The notes: generated by a model from the sequence alone, not told the origin. A stretch of DNA of 64,000 nucleotides from Bacillus sp. UNC41MFS5 (GCF_000686805.1 NZ_KK366017.1:992001-1056000), one strand, 5' to 3'. Shown: positions 28,846 through 39,160, counted from the first letter of the stretch. Program-made: numbers and translations.

Positions 28846-30642
28846 ATGACAATTCGCCAAGAATACCCTCGCCCACAATTAATAAGACAAGACTGGCTTA
28901 ATTTAAATGGGGAATGGGATTTTGAATTTGATGATCAGAATATAGGATTAGATGAAAAATGGTTTATAAATAATAGGGAATTCAAACAAAAAATAAATGT
29001 ACCCTTTGCCTATCAGTCCAAGTTGAGTGGAATAAACGATTCTACATTCCATGACTGGGTTTGGTATCGTCGTAAATTTGAAATTCCTGATTCAATGGTT
29101 GGAAAGCAAATTATCATGCATTTTGGTGCAGTAGATTATCGAGCGATGGTCTTCATAAATGGAAATTTAGTAGGTACTCATGAAGGTGGGCACACACCAT
29201 TCTTATTCGATATTACTAATTATTTAATAAATGGTACACAATCAGTTTTTGTAAGAGTTGAAGATCCCTCTGTTGAAGAGACGATTCCCCGTGGAAAGCA
29301 ATATTGGATTGAGAAATCAAATGGAATTTGGTATACAAGGACGACAGGTATTTGGCAGACAGTTTGGTTGGAGGCAGTGAATAAGACTCATATAAGTAAG
29401 GTGAAATTCACTCCGGATATTGATAATGGTGATATTATTATTGATTTTGAATTAACAGGTGACTATATTAATAAAAATCTTGAAATTGATATCACGTTTA
29501 AGGGTGATAATGTAGCGAATGATTCAGTGAAAATTCATGAAGGGTACTTTAGGAGATCTATTAATCTATATAATAGGAAAATTTTTCGAACAGGTTTCCA
29601 TCATGCTGGATGGAATTGGACACCAGAAAGTCCTAATTTATTTGACGTGAATATACGTGTAAGAGAGAAAGAGCAAGTACTAGATCAAATAACTACTTAT
29701 TTCGGGATGAGAAAAATTCATACTGAAAATGGGATGGTCTATTTAAATAACAAGCCATATTATCAAAAACTAGTTCTTGATCAGGGATACTGGCCAGAAG
29801 GGTTATTAACTGCTCCAACAGAGCAAGATTTAAAGAGAGATATCGAACTATCAAAAGAAATGGGGTTTAATGGTTGTAGGAAACATCAAAAGGTAGAGGA
29901 TCCACTATTTCTTTATTGGGCGGATCAATTAGGTTTTCTGGTTTGGGGTGAATGTGCTGCTTCTCCTTCTTATAGTGAGGACGCAGTGGCACGTCTAACA
30001 AATGAATGGATTGAAATCATTAATCGAGACTACAATCATCCATGTATTGTTACTTGGGTACCTTTGAATGAAAGCTGGGGAGTTCCACTCATATGTAATA
30101 ATGAACAACAAAAGCACCACTCGGCAGCAATGTATCATTTAATCCATTCACTTGACACAACAAGGTTAGTCATTTCTAATGATGGATGGGAATTAACGAA
30201 AACTGATATATGTGCTATTCATAATTATAACCATGGTCAAAAGGATGAAATTGAAAAATACAATGAGTTTCGAAAATCTGTATTAAATAAGGAAAACCTA
30301 CTTAACTCAAAACCGGCAGGACGAAGGATTTACACAAAAGGTTTTGATTACTGTGGTGAACCAATTCTTTTAACAGAGTTTGGTGGAATCGGTTATAAAG
30401 TTGGAAATGAAGGTGGATGGGGTTATACATCAGTTACGAATGAAGAAGATTATATAGCTGATTTTGAACGAGTCATGAATGCTATCTATGAATCCAATAC
30501 ATTACATGGATTTTGTTATACACAGTTAACAGATGTTGAACAGGAGATTAATGGAATACTAACATATGATAGAGCCCCAAAATGTAATTTAAAGAGGATT
30601 CGAGAAATTAATGATATGTGGCATGCCAATGTGGTAAATTAG
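28846..30642 (+). CDS. Glycoside hydrolase family 2 enzyme B
   Basis: A 598-residue paralog of the preceding GH2 protein with the same domain order (RPQLIRQDWLNLNGEWDF start, acid/base Glu in TWVPLNESWGV, nucleophile Glu in ILLTEFGG). It has its own AAGGAGA site and no signal peptide. The two enzymes differ in the active-site surroundings (SEMAATYEF against GECAASPSY), so they may cleave different linkages of the same glycan. Confidence 0.88.
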   Translation: MTIRQEYPRPQLIRQDWLNLNGEWDFEFDDQNIGLDEKWFINNREFKQKINVPFAYQSKLSGINDSTFHDWVWYRRKFEIPDSMVGKQIIMHFGAVDYRAMVFINGNLVGTHEGGHTPFLFDITNYLINGTQSVFVRVEDPSVEETIPRGKQYWIEKSNGIWYTRTTGIWQTVWLEAVNKTHISKVKFTPDIDNGDIIIDFELTGDYINKNLEIDITFKGDNVANDSVKIHEGYFRRSINLYNRKIFRTGFHHAGWNWTPESPNLFDVNIRVREKEQVLDQITTYFGMRKIHTENGMVYLNNKPYYQKLVLDQGYWPEGLLTAPTEQDLKRDIELSKEMGFNGCRKHQKVEDPLFLYWADQLGFLVWGECAASPSYSEDAVARLTNEWIEIINRDYNHPCIVTWVPLNESWGVPLICNNEQQKHHSAAMYHLIHSLDTTRLVISNDGWELTKTDICAIHNYNHGQKDEIEKYNEFRKSVLNKENLLNSKPAGRRIYTKGFDYCGEPILLTEFGGIGYKVGNEGGWGYTSVTNEEDYIADFERVMNAIYESNTLHGFCYTQLTDVEQEINGILTYDRAPKCNLKRIREINDMWHANVVN

Positions 30643-30683
30643 CATTCTTATACAAATCTCCAGGTTAATCATTGGTTAGTATG

Positions 30684-30725
30684 ATCTTTTTTGATTGAAA
30701 ATTATAAAAATTCAATCAAAAAGAT
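30684..30725 (+). terminator. Hairpin between GH2 B and the ABC binding protein
   Basis: ATCTTTTTTGATTGAA pairs with TTCAATCAAAAAGAT over about 15 bp with a short loop. The U-tract behind it is poor, so it may be an mRNA-stabilising or partial termination element rather than a full stop. Confidence 0.5.
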
Positions 30726-30825
30726 TTATATATAGTATTAATCAAACTGTGCCTACGTAGGAGGGGGTAAAAGTTACAATCTGTTAGGGTACTAGTTTTA
30801 TAATAAAAAATCAGGGGGAAATCAA

Positions 30826-32088
30826 ATGAGAAAAAAAGCAGTATTAATGTTCTCGGTACTTTTCGCGATGATGATGGTTTTGTCAGGATGTAGTTCGTCT
30901 AGTTCAAGTTCTTCAGCTTCAGCTAAAAATGAAATTATATATTGGAATCCTTTTACAGGACCTGATGGTGAAAACATGAAACAAATCGTTAATGAATATA
31001 ACAAGACAAATCCAAAATTCAAGGTAAAGAATGTATCAATTGAAGCTGATGATATGTATAAAAAGATCCCAACAGTTGTTAATTCTGGAAAAGGTATCCC
31101 TGATCTTACAATTGTCCATGCTGAAAGAATTAAACAGTTTGTTGACAATGACCTATTAACAACCTATGGTGATAAATTGGCTGATTATCCTGAAATTAAA
31201 GCTGAAAACTATGTACCTGCAGGATGGAATATTGGTGATATTAATGGTAGTAGATATAGTGTTCCATTGGATGTACACAGTTTTGTAATGTATTACAATA
31301 AAGATTTACTAGAAAAATATGCACCAAATGCACTCGATGATAACGTTATAACCTTTGATGAAATAAAAGCAGCCGGAGAATTATCTAAAAAAGATAAAAT
31401 TGCAGGTATTGGAATAACGTGGACAAGACCAATCTTTTTATCGATTTACAATCAACTTGGCGGAGATATAACCAGTGACGGTGAAAAACCGACAATTAAT
31501 ACTCCAGAAGCTAAGCAGGCATTAGAATTATTAAAAGGGTTAGTTGATGACAAAATTACTAACAAGGATGGGGAAGACCCTGGTCAGTTATTCAAATCTG
31601 GTAAGGCAATCTTTTATCCAGAAGGAATTTGGATGCAAAATAGTGTAAATGAAGCGAAAAAATTAAATTGGGGATTAACGAGTTTCCCTCAGATTTCACC
31701 GGATAAAATTGTAAACTGGACTTCCTCACATCAATTCGTTATGTTTAAGGACAAAAATCGATCTGAAGAGAAGACTAAGGGTATCATGGATTTCCTTGAT
31801 TATGTAAGACAAAACTCACTTCCATGGGCACAGGCAGGACAAAACCCTGCAGCATTGGCTACGTTAGATAATCCTGAATATCAAGAATTACCACAATCGT
31901 TCCTAGTAAAAAATCCTGAAATGCAAAAAACTCTTAAAATCTTTGATTATAAGTATAATGGCTTTGTAGTCGAAGAAGTGGATAAGTTGGTTGGTGACGC
32001 AATATTTGGAAAATTGAATATTGATAAAGGACTAAAAGCCGCGCAAAAAGCAGTTGAGGATAAAATAGCATCAAATAATAAAAAATAA
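30826..32088 (+). CDS. ABC sugar transporter substrate-binding lipoprotein
   Basis: A 420-residue family 1 extracellular solute-binding protein. The signal peptide ends in a lipobox (MVLSGC, Cys near residue 23) followed by a run of serines as linker. The mature part begins NEIIYWNPFTGPDGENMKQIV, typical for oligosaccharide-binding proteins. The ATG follows AGGGGGAA. It works with the two permeases downstream. No ATPase is encoded nearby, so a shared MsmX-type ATPase is expected. Confidence 0.93.
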   Translation: MRKKAVLMFSVLFAMMMVLSGCSSSSSSSSASAKNEIIYWNPFTGPDGENMKQIVNEYNKTNPKFKVKNVSIEADDMYKKIPTVVNSGKGIPDLTIVHAERIKQFVDNDLLTTYGDKLADYPEIKAENYVPAGWNIGDINGSRYSVPLDVHSFVMYYNKDLLEKYAPNALDDNVITFDEIKAAGELSKKDKIAGIGITWTRPIFLSIYNQLGGDITSDGEKPTINTPEAKQALELLKGLVDDKITNKDGEDPGQLFKSGKAIFYPEGIWMQNSVNEAKKLNWGLTSFPQISPDKIVNWTSSHQFVMFKDKNRSEEKTKGIMDFLDYVRQNSLPWAQAGQNPAALATLDNPEYQELPQSFLVKNPEMQKTLKIFDYKYNGFVVEEVDKLVGDAIFGKLNIDKGLKAAQKAVEDKIASNNKK

Positions 32089-32131
32089 GATTGCTAGAAA
32101 TTAGGTTATAGATATAGGTTGTTTGCGGAAT

Positions 32132-32172
32132 TAGAGAGAAACCCTATTAATGCATATGGGTTTCTCTCTCTA
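32132..32172 (+). terminator. Hairpin between binding protein and permeases
   Basis: AGAGAGAAACCC pairs with GGGTTTCTCTCT around a 13-nt loop, followed by CTATTC rather than a T-run. Such hairpins behind binding-protein genes usually protect the upstream mRNA and give partial termination, so that more binding protein than permease is made. Confidence 0.7.
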
Positions 32173-32202
32173 TTCGATAATAAAGAATAGGAGTCAAAAT
32201 TT

Positions 32203-33135
32203 ATGATAAATACTGGAGTGAACAAGGAATTAAATAGGTCTGCAATTATAGAAAAAAATTCGGGTAAAAACCGCTTTAATCTTTCTCCCTATCTTTATAT
32301 CGGACCACATCTAATACTATTTGCAGTTTTTTTTCTTTTCCCCACTTTATATGGTATTTATATTTCATTTACCAACTGGGATCTAATCGGAGCTCCTGAA
32401 TTTGTCGGATTCGCTAATTATAAAGAAATATTGCTAAATCAAGAGTCTACATTTTACGATCAACTTCGTACTGGGTTGGGAAATACATTTAAATTTGTGA
32501 TTTTTACTGTTCCAGCATGTGTGATTGTCCCGCTACTTTTAGCTGCAGGTCTTAATACTAAACCAAAGGGATTGAAGTTTTTTCAAGCATTATTTTACAT
32601 GCCAACTTTGTTCTCGGTTTCTGCAGTAATGATTATTTTTTCCATGCTTTTTAGTGTTTCTTTTGGACCAATTAATCATTATCTAAAGGTTGATACTAAC
32701 TGGCTAGCTACGCAGCCATACTCTTGGATTACATTAGTTATTGTTACTGTTTGGTGGACAATCGGTGCTAATATGATTATTTATCAAGCGGCTCTGAACG
32801 GTATTTCAAAAGATTTATTTGAAGCCGCCTCTATAGATGGAGCAAGTAGTATTCAAAGATTTTTTAGAATTACTCTACCAAGTATAAGATCTCAAATTTT
32901 ATACACAGTTGTAATTACAACAATTTCACAATTTAATGTATATGGGCAGCCACTCATGTTAACAAAAGGTGGACCAACGAGTTCGACTACAGTTTTGTTA
33001 ATGTACATTCAAGAAAATGCATTTGGGTCTGGAATTTCTATTGCTGGGATTGGGGCAGCCATGGCTGTAATCCTCGGTTTATGTATCATGGTTGTTTCTG
33101 CTATTCAATTCTTCTTTTTAAGACAACGTGATTAG
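32203..33135 (+). CDS. ABC sugar transporter permease 1 (MalF type)
   Basis: A 310-residue permease with six membrane segments and the EAA loop EAASIDGASSIQRFFRITLP near residues 207-226. The start ATG follows AATAGGAG. It forms a heterodimer with the next gene product. Confidence 0.93.
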   Translation: MINTGVNKELNRSAIIEKNSGKNRFNLSPYLYIGPHLILFAVFFLFPTLYGIYISFTNWDLIGAPEFVGFANYKEILLNQESTFYDQLRTGLGNTFKFVIFTVPACVIVPLLLAAGLNTKPKGLKFFQALFYMPTLFSVSAVMIIFSMLFSVSFGPINHYLKVDTNWLATQPYSWITLVIVTVWWTIGANMIIYQAALNGISKDLFEAASIDGASSIQRFFRITLPSIRSQILYTVVITTISQFNVYGQPLMLTKGGPTSSTTVLLMYIQENAFGSGISIAGIGAAMAVILGLCIMVVSAIQFFFLRQRD

Positions 33136-33147
33136 GAGGTGCTTACT

Positions 33148-33984
33148 TTGGAGAAAAAAAGAGTTTCGAAGTTCGGTTCTTTAATCTTTCTATTATTCAT
33201 GGCTTTTATATGGATTATCCCGGTTTTATATACAACGATTACTTCCTTCAAAAGTGAAGCTGATATTCAATCAAGTGCTTTTACGGTTTTACCAATTAAC
33301 TGGGTTATAGGTAATTACCAGGATGTACTTTTTGGTAACACAAGTGCGCCTGTTGCAAAATGGTTTATGAACTCACTTATTATATCTGTATCACAAACAG
33401 TATTAGTTTTAGTAATCGTTTCATTAGCAGGTTATGGTTATTCAAGAATGAAATTTAAGGGAAGAGAAGCTATCTTTGTCCTTTTAATGGCAACGATGAT
33501 GTTTCCGGCAGTCGTAAATCTTATTCCGCTCTATAAAATTATTGATACACTAGGCTGGGTAAATAATTATCTAGCAGCAATAGTTCCAGGGGCAGCTGGA
33601 GTATTTAATATCTTTCTCGTAAGACAGTTTATGCAAGGGATTCCTAAGGACTTTGATGAATCTGCAAGAGTGGATGGTGCTTCAGACTTTCAAATTTTCA
33701 CTAAGTTAATTTTACCCTTAATAAGACCAGTATTGACTGTTGTAGCATTGTTTACATTTACAGCATCATGGAATGACTTTTTATGGCCATCTATTGTGTT
33801 TAACGATGTTGAAAAAATGCCCATTACACCAGGATTACAATTGCTTCAAGGGATGTATGCGCTTGACGTTGCTCATGCTCTAACCGGAGCACTTGTAGCA
33901 ATTGTTCCAACTTTTATTCTTTATCTTTTCACACAAAAATACTTTATGGAATCACTCTCGTTGTCATCCGGAGTTAAAGGATGA
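33148..33984 (+). CDS. ABC sugar transporter permease 2 (MalG type)
   Basis: A 278-residue permease with six membrane segments and the EAA loop ESARVDGASDFQIFTKLILP. I place the start at TTG 33148, 7 nt behind AGGAGGTG; the in-frame GTG at 33139 is part of that site. Confidence 0.93.
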   Translation: MEKKRVSKFGSLIFLLFMAFIWIIPVLYTTITSFKSEADIQSSAFTVLPINWVIGNYQDVLFGNTSAPVAKWFMNSLIISVSQTVLVLVIVSLAGYGYSRMKFKGREAIFVLLMATMMFPAVVNLIPLYKIIDTLGWVNNYLAAIVPGAAGVFNIFLVRQFMQGIPKDFDESARVDGASDFQIFTKLILPLIRPVLTVVALFTFTASWNDFLWPSIVFNDVEKMPITPGLQLLQGMYALDVAHALTGALVAIVPTFILYLFTQKYFMESLSLSSGVKG

Positions 33985-34017
33985 TTGAAACGAAGCTGCT
34001 TGATAGGAGGTTTAACG

Positions 34018-34437
34018 GTGAATAGAAAACTAGAGAGAAAATTGGTCATGGTCGGTTCAATATGGCAAATAGTTTCAGGGCTCCTTACCATTTTTGTTTA
34101 TGCTTCATATATTAAAAATGAAGGATTGAATTCTTCGTATAACACAATTGCAAGACTTGAGGCTGCACAATCCATTTTTGGTAGTTTGTATATGTTTTCA
34201 GTTAGTTTTGGAATGCTATTTGTTATAATGGGAATCTTAAACTTTGTTTTAGCTAAAACATTGAAGGATGATAAAGCAGAAGTTAAAAAACCTATATGGT
34301 TTATCCTATTAGGGTTTGGATCATATCTAGTGATGGATCTTTTAGGGGCTTTAATGTTTCTATCGGCAGGAATTTTAGCTCTAGCCAAAAATAAATCAAT
34401 TTCAAAGATGGGAAACTATCAATTTCAAAAGCAGTAA
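34018..34437 (+). CDS. Small membrane protein, function unknown
   Basis: A 139-residue protein with GTG behind AGGAGG, 33 bp after the permease. Three or four hydrophobic segments alternate with short loops, in the manner of DUF4064-type small membrane proteins, but I cannot assign a family firmly. It belongs to the ABC operon by spacing and direction. Confidence 0.65.
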   Translation: MNRKLERKLVMVGSIWQIVSGLLTIFVYASYIKNEGLNSSYNTIARLEAAQSIFGSLYMFSVSFGMLFVIMGILNFVLAKTLKDDKAEVKKPIWFILLGFGSYLVMDLLGALMFLSAGILALAKNKSISKMGNYQFQKQ

Positions 34438-34449
34438 AAGGTATATAGA

Positions 34450-34520
34450 AAATCAATAGTATATAGCCAAAGGAGAGTTAATGATCTTTCAATTCCTTTG
34501 GTTATAGGTTGATTTTTTTT
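34450..34520 (+). terminator. Terminator of the ABC transporter operon
   Basis: CCAAAGGA pairs with TCCTTTGG, with the stem extended outward by TATA/TATA and AATCAA/TTGATT, then eight or more T. This separates the transporter genes from the GH43 gene. Confidence 0.85.
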
Positions 34521-34659
34521 TGTCTGTTTTTTCGATATTGAGAGTAGCACAAGGTAAAGCGTGACATTTTTGTGTAAAAAATTGGGAAATTTATACAATT
34601 AACGAATAGAATTTTAGTTTGAATTATTACTAGGAGAATAAATAAAGGAGGAGATTTTT

Positions 34660-37600
34660 CTGAAAAAGTTTCTAACGATATCCATTTTAGCCGGTTTAAT
34701 ATTATCCTTGCCATTATCGGCCTTTGCCTACAGTAATCCCTTTAAATTAACAAATTCTTGGAAATGGGATACAGGAGTGTTTTATGGAGAAGGAGATCCC
34801 TATATTTTAAAACACAACGGTACTTATTATCTTTATGTCAGTACGGTGGATGATAAGAGTGGTGTAAAAGCTTGGAAGTCAGAAGATTTGGTCAATTGGG
34901 AGTATGGTGGCCTAGTGACGGAGGAACCTACGACCAAGGCTGCCTATGCCCCTGAGGTTGTATATTGGAATGGTGATTTTTATATGTACACTTCACCTGG
35001 GGGAAATGGTCATTATGTGTACAAAAGCTCAAATCCATTAGGTCCCTTTGTGAAGCAAACTGGTAACCTAGGCATGGGAATTGATGGTCATGTGTTTATT
35101 GATGATGATGGAAAATGGTATTTCTACAGTACGGGAGATCGAAGAATTGATGCACGTCCAATGAAAGATCCCTATACCTTTGGTCAAGTTTCAAACACTG
35201 GTGCAGAAATGGATGGCTGGACAGAAGGACCAACGATTATTAAAAGAAATAGTAAATATTTTATGACCTATACAGGAAATCATGTATGGAACAAAGCGTA
35301 TCGTGTTGACTATGCAAGCAGCGATAGTCCGATTACTGGTTTTTCTCGTGACCTTGCACAAAATCCCATATTGCTTAATACAGAAGGGGAGAATGTAGGA
35401 TTAGGGCATAATTCAATCGTTCGAGGGCCAGATCTTGACTCTGATTATATGGTGTATCACAGTCATGCCAATCCAGGAAGATATATGAATCTAGATCGAA
35501 TCGCTTGGAATGGAGATAAGATGCTAGTTCTTGGTCCAACTACTACAGAACAGCCTAACCCGGATTTACCCGATTTTAGTGAGAGGTTTACCAAAGCATC
35601 ACTTGATGAGAATTGGAAAAATAGAAATGGGGGAAGTTGGACAATTACTTCAGAAATGCCTGGGTGGCTGCAACAAATGACAATAAATAATACTAATTCG
35701 TTTAAACAATTGACGAATGCTTCAACTGCTTCAGACTATACGGCAGAATTTAATATGAAAGCGATTGAACAAGGATCAAAAAATAATCCACAATTGGGTG
35801 CTGTTTTCTCTTACAAGGATGAAAACAACTACGGGTTAGCAGTATTAAGTCCTAAGAAAAATCAATTAGAAACCTTCTTTATTGTAAACGGGGTCGAACA
35901 AATCAGGGAAGCAACGGATTTACCAGCGGGCTATGATTATTCTAAACTCCACCAAATTCGAGTAGAAAAGTCTTCCGACACCTTTAAGATTTTTGTAGAC
36001 GGAATGCAAAAACAAACTCGTGAAATTTCTGGGCTACATGGAGGGAAAATCGGATATACAACTTCTAATCTTCACGCTGCATTTGGCTATACTGCATTTA
36101 GCAATAAAGTGAACGGAAGCAATGTTTTTAATGCATATAAACCTTTACCAGGAAAGATAGAGGCGGTTCACTATAATGAAGGCGGAGAAGGAGTAGGCTT
36201 TCATAATAGTACGGCTGAGAATACAAAGGGAAAATATAGAAGGGATGCTGTCGATTTTAAAGAGAATTCTGAAGGTGGATATAACGTAAGTTTAAAGGAA
36301 AACGAATGGCTCAACTACAATGTAAATGTTGCTGAATCTACTACTTATAACCTAGACCTTAGAGTATCAGATTCGAGGGATGATGCACAAGTAAAATTAG
36401 TCTTAGATGACTCGACTGAATTGACAGGTGTATTAAATATTCCGAAAACAAAAGAGTGGAAAACATTTTCGATTGAGGGAATTGATTTACCAAAAGGGAA
36501 ACATACGATAAAAATAGTCGTCGAGGATGGAACATTTGATTTATCCAATATGAATTTCCAAAAATATAAAGAAGTAAATCAAGTGTCTTCAGATTTTAAT
36601 GATGGAAAGAGTGCTGGCTGGGAGGAGATAGAAGGATTTTGGACGGTTAAAACAAATAAACCAAGCACTTTTGATGCATACAAACCGATACCAGGTTCAA
36701 TCAGTGCCGCCTATTATATAACTGGTGGTGAGGGAGTTGCTTATCATGAAACAACTGCTGAAAATATTGGCGGTGTATTAAGAGGAGATTCTGTAGATAT
36801 TCGTGATAATCCAAAAGGTGGTACGGCAGTTGGATGGAATCAAACAGGAGAATGGTTTAAATACAATGTCTCTATTAAAGAAACAGGACTATATAATATT
36901 CAATTAAATACAGCAACAACATTTAATGCGGCAAAGGTACGTTTATGGCTTGATGATAAAACAGATTTAACGGGTGTGCTGGATGTGCATAGCACAGGTG
37001 ATTGGAATAATTGGCAGCCAGTTATTAAAAAAGGAATTACATTGCCGGAGGGACAACATACGATTAAGGTTGAGATAGTAGAAGGTGAATTTGATTTTAC
37101 TAGTCTAGATTTTACTTCTTTTGATATTCATAAACCAGTTCCTGGAATCATTGAAGCCGCAGAATACAATCTTGGTGGTGAGGGAGTGGGATACCATGAT
37201 AACACGGTGGAGAATAGCGGACAAGAATACCGAGATGATTCTGTAGATATCCGCATTAATCCAGAAGGTGGTTACGCAGTTACCTCTAACCAAACAGGAG
37301 AATGGCTGTCATATGACGTTAACATTGAAGAAGAAGCCACATATGGTTTAGATCTTCTTACATCTGCAACGAAAGATGGAGGAAAAGTAAAGCTCCTTTT
37401 AGATGATAAAATCGATTTAACAGGGGAAATGACTATACCAAATACAGGAGATAGGAATCGTTGGCAAAACATTTCATTAAAGGACATTTTATTGCCAGCT
37501 GGAAAACACACTTTAAAGCTTGTAATCCTACAGGGAGAATTTGATATTTCTAGATTAGCACTTCACAGATTTGATGATCATAAGAAGCTTCCAGGAAAAA

Positions 37601-38784
37601 TAATGACGGCTGATTATATTACTGGTGGAGAAGGTATTGGTTATCATGATAATTCTCCTGAAAACATAGGTGGTAAATATAGAAGAGATTCTGTAGATAT
37701 CCGGGTTAATCCAGAGGGCGGTTATAATGTTGGCTGGAATCAAGCAGGAGAATGGTTAAAATACAATGTAGATATTGAAAAAGAGGACAATTATCAAGTA
37801 GATATACGAGTTGCTACTGATTTAGAGGGAGGTCAAATTAGGCTTTGGCTTGATGATACGGTTGATTTAACAGGTATCATAGATGTGCCAAAATCAGGGG
37901 GATGGGATAACTGGGAAAGTGTTATTAAAGAAAATGTCTCTTTACCAGCTGGAAAACATACTATTAAGGCAGAAATGGTAAAAGGAGAATTTGACTTTAG
38001 AAGTATTAATTTCACATTAGATAAAGGTGAAGATCTACCAGCAATTGAAGGAGAATATAGTACTGCACCAGGTACCTTTGCGAAATCGGTAATCGGAGAT
38101 AGTGAATGGAAGGATTATACAGTTGAAGCGGATATCAATATTGGAGCTGGGACAGGTGACGGTGGTTTAATTTTTAGAGTGAATAATCCAGCCAATGGTA
38201 TTGAACTTGGTCAAAATAATCCAAATTTCATGCAGGGTTATGTAGCTTATTTCAATAAGGATGGTGTTCATTTAGGGAAGTTTAATTATAATTGGACATA
38301 TTTAAAAGGTGCAGAAATCAATGACTCCTTAAATACATGGCACCATATGAAAGTTGTTGCAAAAGGAACCAATATAAAGATATTTGTTGGAGACATGGAT
38401 ACTCCTAAAATAGATTATACTGACAACAGCAGCACAGCATTTACACATGGAAAAGTAGGTCTCAGGTCAAACCATAATTACACAAGGTTTGATAATTTTG
38501 CACTGAATCCTATAGAGACAAATCATTCATCAATTATGAACTATCTTGATAAGATGACAAAATCTGGTGATGTTCTTCAAAGTGAGTATAATAAGTTAAT
38601 AAATAAGTTAGAGCAGTCAAAGCATCATTTAGATAAAGGCAGATTTGATCAATCCATAAAACATCTTGATGATTTTAGAGAGTTTCTTGAAAAAGAGAGT
38701 AAGATATCAGAAGATGTAAAGCAAGTACTTGAGGCAGACTCTTTAAGACTAATAAAAAAAATAGATGTTAAAAATAATGAATGA
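34660..38784 (+). CDS. Secreted multidomain GH43 enzyme with four CBM6-like repeats, CTG start
   Basis: A 1374-residue exported protein. AAAGGAGGAGA lies 7 nt before CTG 34660, which opens a classical signal peptide (MKKFLTISILAGLIL... with AFA cleavage near residue 22). The first ATG-like alternatives would delete it. GH43 catalytic residues appear as Asp in GEGDPYI, Asp in GIDGHVF and Glu in TEGPTII within residues about 25-310. Then come a LamG-like domain (about 312-485), a CBM6-like repeat (about 490-640), half of a second LamG-like domain (about 643-670), three more CBM6-like repeats (about 673-1120), the remaining LamG half (about 1128-1285) and a helical tail (about 1290-1374). It probably attacks an arabinose- or xylose-containing polysaccharide outside the cell and feeds the ABC importer and GH2 enzymes. 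Confidence 0.88.
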   Translation: MKKFLTISILAGLILSLPLSAFAYSNPFKLTNSWKWDTGVFYGEGDPYILKHNGTYYLYVSTVDDKSGVKAWKSEDLVNWEYGGLVTEEPTTKAAYAPEVVYWNGDFYMYTSPGGNGHYVYKSSNPLGPFVKQTGNLGMGIDGHVFIDDDGKWYFYSTGDRRIDARPMKDPYTFGQVSNTGAEMDGWTEGPTIIKRNSKYFMTYTGNHVWNKAYRVDYASSDSPITGFSRDLAQNPILLNTEGENVGLGHNSIVRGPDLDSDYMVYHSHANPGRYMNLDRIAWNGDKMLVLGPTTTEQPNPDLPDFSERFTKASLDENWKNRNGGSWTITSEMPGWLQQMTINNTNSFKQLTNASTASDYTAEFNMKAIEQGSKNNPQLGAVFSYKDENNYGLAVLSPKKNQLETFFIVNGVEQIREATDLPAGYDYSKLHQIRVEKSSDTFKIFVDGMQKQTREISGLHGGKIGYTTSNLHAAFGYTAFSNKVNGSNVFNAYKPLPGKIEAVHYNEGGEGVGFHNSTAENTKGKYRRDAVDFKENSEGGYNVSLKENEWLNYNVNVAESTTYNLDLRVSDSRDDAQVKLVLDDSTELTGVLNIPKTKEWKTFSIEGIDLPKGKHTIKIVVEDGTFDLSNMNFQKYKEVNQVSSDFNDGKSAGWEEIEGFWTVKTNKPSTFDAYKPIPGSISAAYYITGGEGVAYHETTAENIGGVLRGDSVDIRDNPKGGTAVGWNQTGEWFKYNVSIKETGLYNIQLNTATTFNAAKVRLWLDDKTDLTGVLDVHSTGDWNNWQPVIKKGITLPEGQHTIKVEIVEGEFDFTSLDFTSFDIHKPVPGIIEAAEYNLGGEGVGYHDNTVENSGQEYRDDSVDIRINPEGGYAVTSNQTGEWLSYDVNIEEEATYGLDLLTSATKDGGKVKLLLDDKIDLTGEMTIPNTGDRNRWQNISLKDILLPAGKHTLKLVILQGEFDISRLALHRFDDHKKLPGKIMTADYITGGEGIGYHDNSPENIGGKYRRDSVDIRVNPEGGYNVGWNQAGEWLKYNVDIEKEDNYQVDIRVATDLEGGQIRLWLDDTVDLTGIIDVPKSGGWDNWESVIKENVSLPAGKHTIKAEMVKGEFDFRSINFTLDKGEDLPAIEGEYSTAPGTFAKSVIGDSEWKDYTVEADINIGAGTGDGGLIFRVNNPANGIELGQNNPNFMQGYVAYFNKDGVHLGKFNYNWTYLKGAEINDSLNTWHHMKVVAKGTNIKIFVGDMDTPKIDYTDNSSTAFTHGKVGLRSNHNYTRFDNFALNPIETNHSSIMNYLDKMTKSGDVLQSEYNKLINKLEQSKHHLDKGRFDQSIKHLDDFREFLEKESKISEDVKQVLEADSLRLIKKIDVKNNE

Positions 38785-39160
38785 TTTGGAGCTAAACCAG
38801 CACCTCTTCGACATGCTAAATAGAATAAATAAAAATAATAAAGCTGCTAACAAGTGAATAGGGTGAGTTTTTTATGAGGATTATGACCGTGTTTATAACA
38901 TATTCATTATTTATTTGAAGAGACGGAAAAGTTCAGGGGTAGCGTATTAATTATCTTCCGAACAACCGATGGCATGAACATACAATGTTCATGCTTTTTT
39001 TATTAATATTAAAAGGCTGCAGACATAAAATAAACAAAAGATTGCAAACTTTCTTTCTCATGTTTTATTTTCAAAAGTTTACTAGTCATTTAAGGTTTAT
39101 TAATGCTTACAGCCTTTTTACAGAATTAACCATGATAAGGGATTGTTAGGGGGGATTGTG
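38785..39160 (+). other. 376-bp gap after GH43 with a terminator and a long stem
   Basis: No gene is seen. GCATGAACA (38972-38980) with TGTTCATGC and seven T (to 39001) is a clear terminator. From 39010 to 39121, AAAAGGCTG pairs with CAGCCTTTTT at the base of a long imperfect stem (ATAAAC with GTTTAT further in, and an inner CAAACTTT/AAAGTTT hairpin). This leader-like structure ends in a T-run just before the lyase gene, so it could be an attenuator or a second terminator. Confidence 0.6.

Noticed and set aside
36160..38020. Recent tandem DNA duplication in the GH43 gene
   Set aside because: The four CBM6-like repeats are clear at protein level but well diverged in DNA, so the duplication is old.
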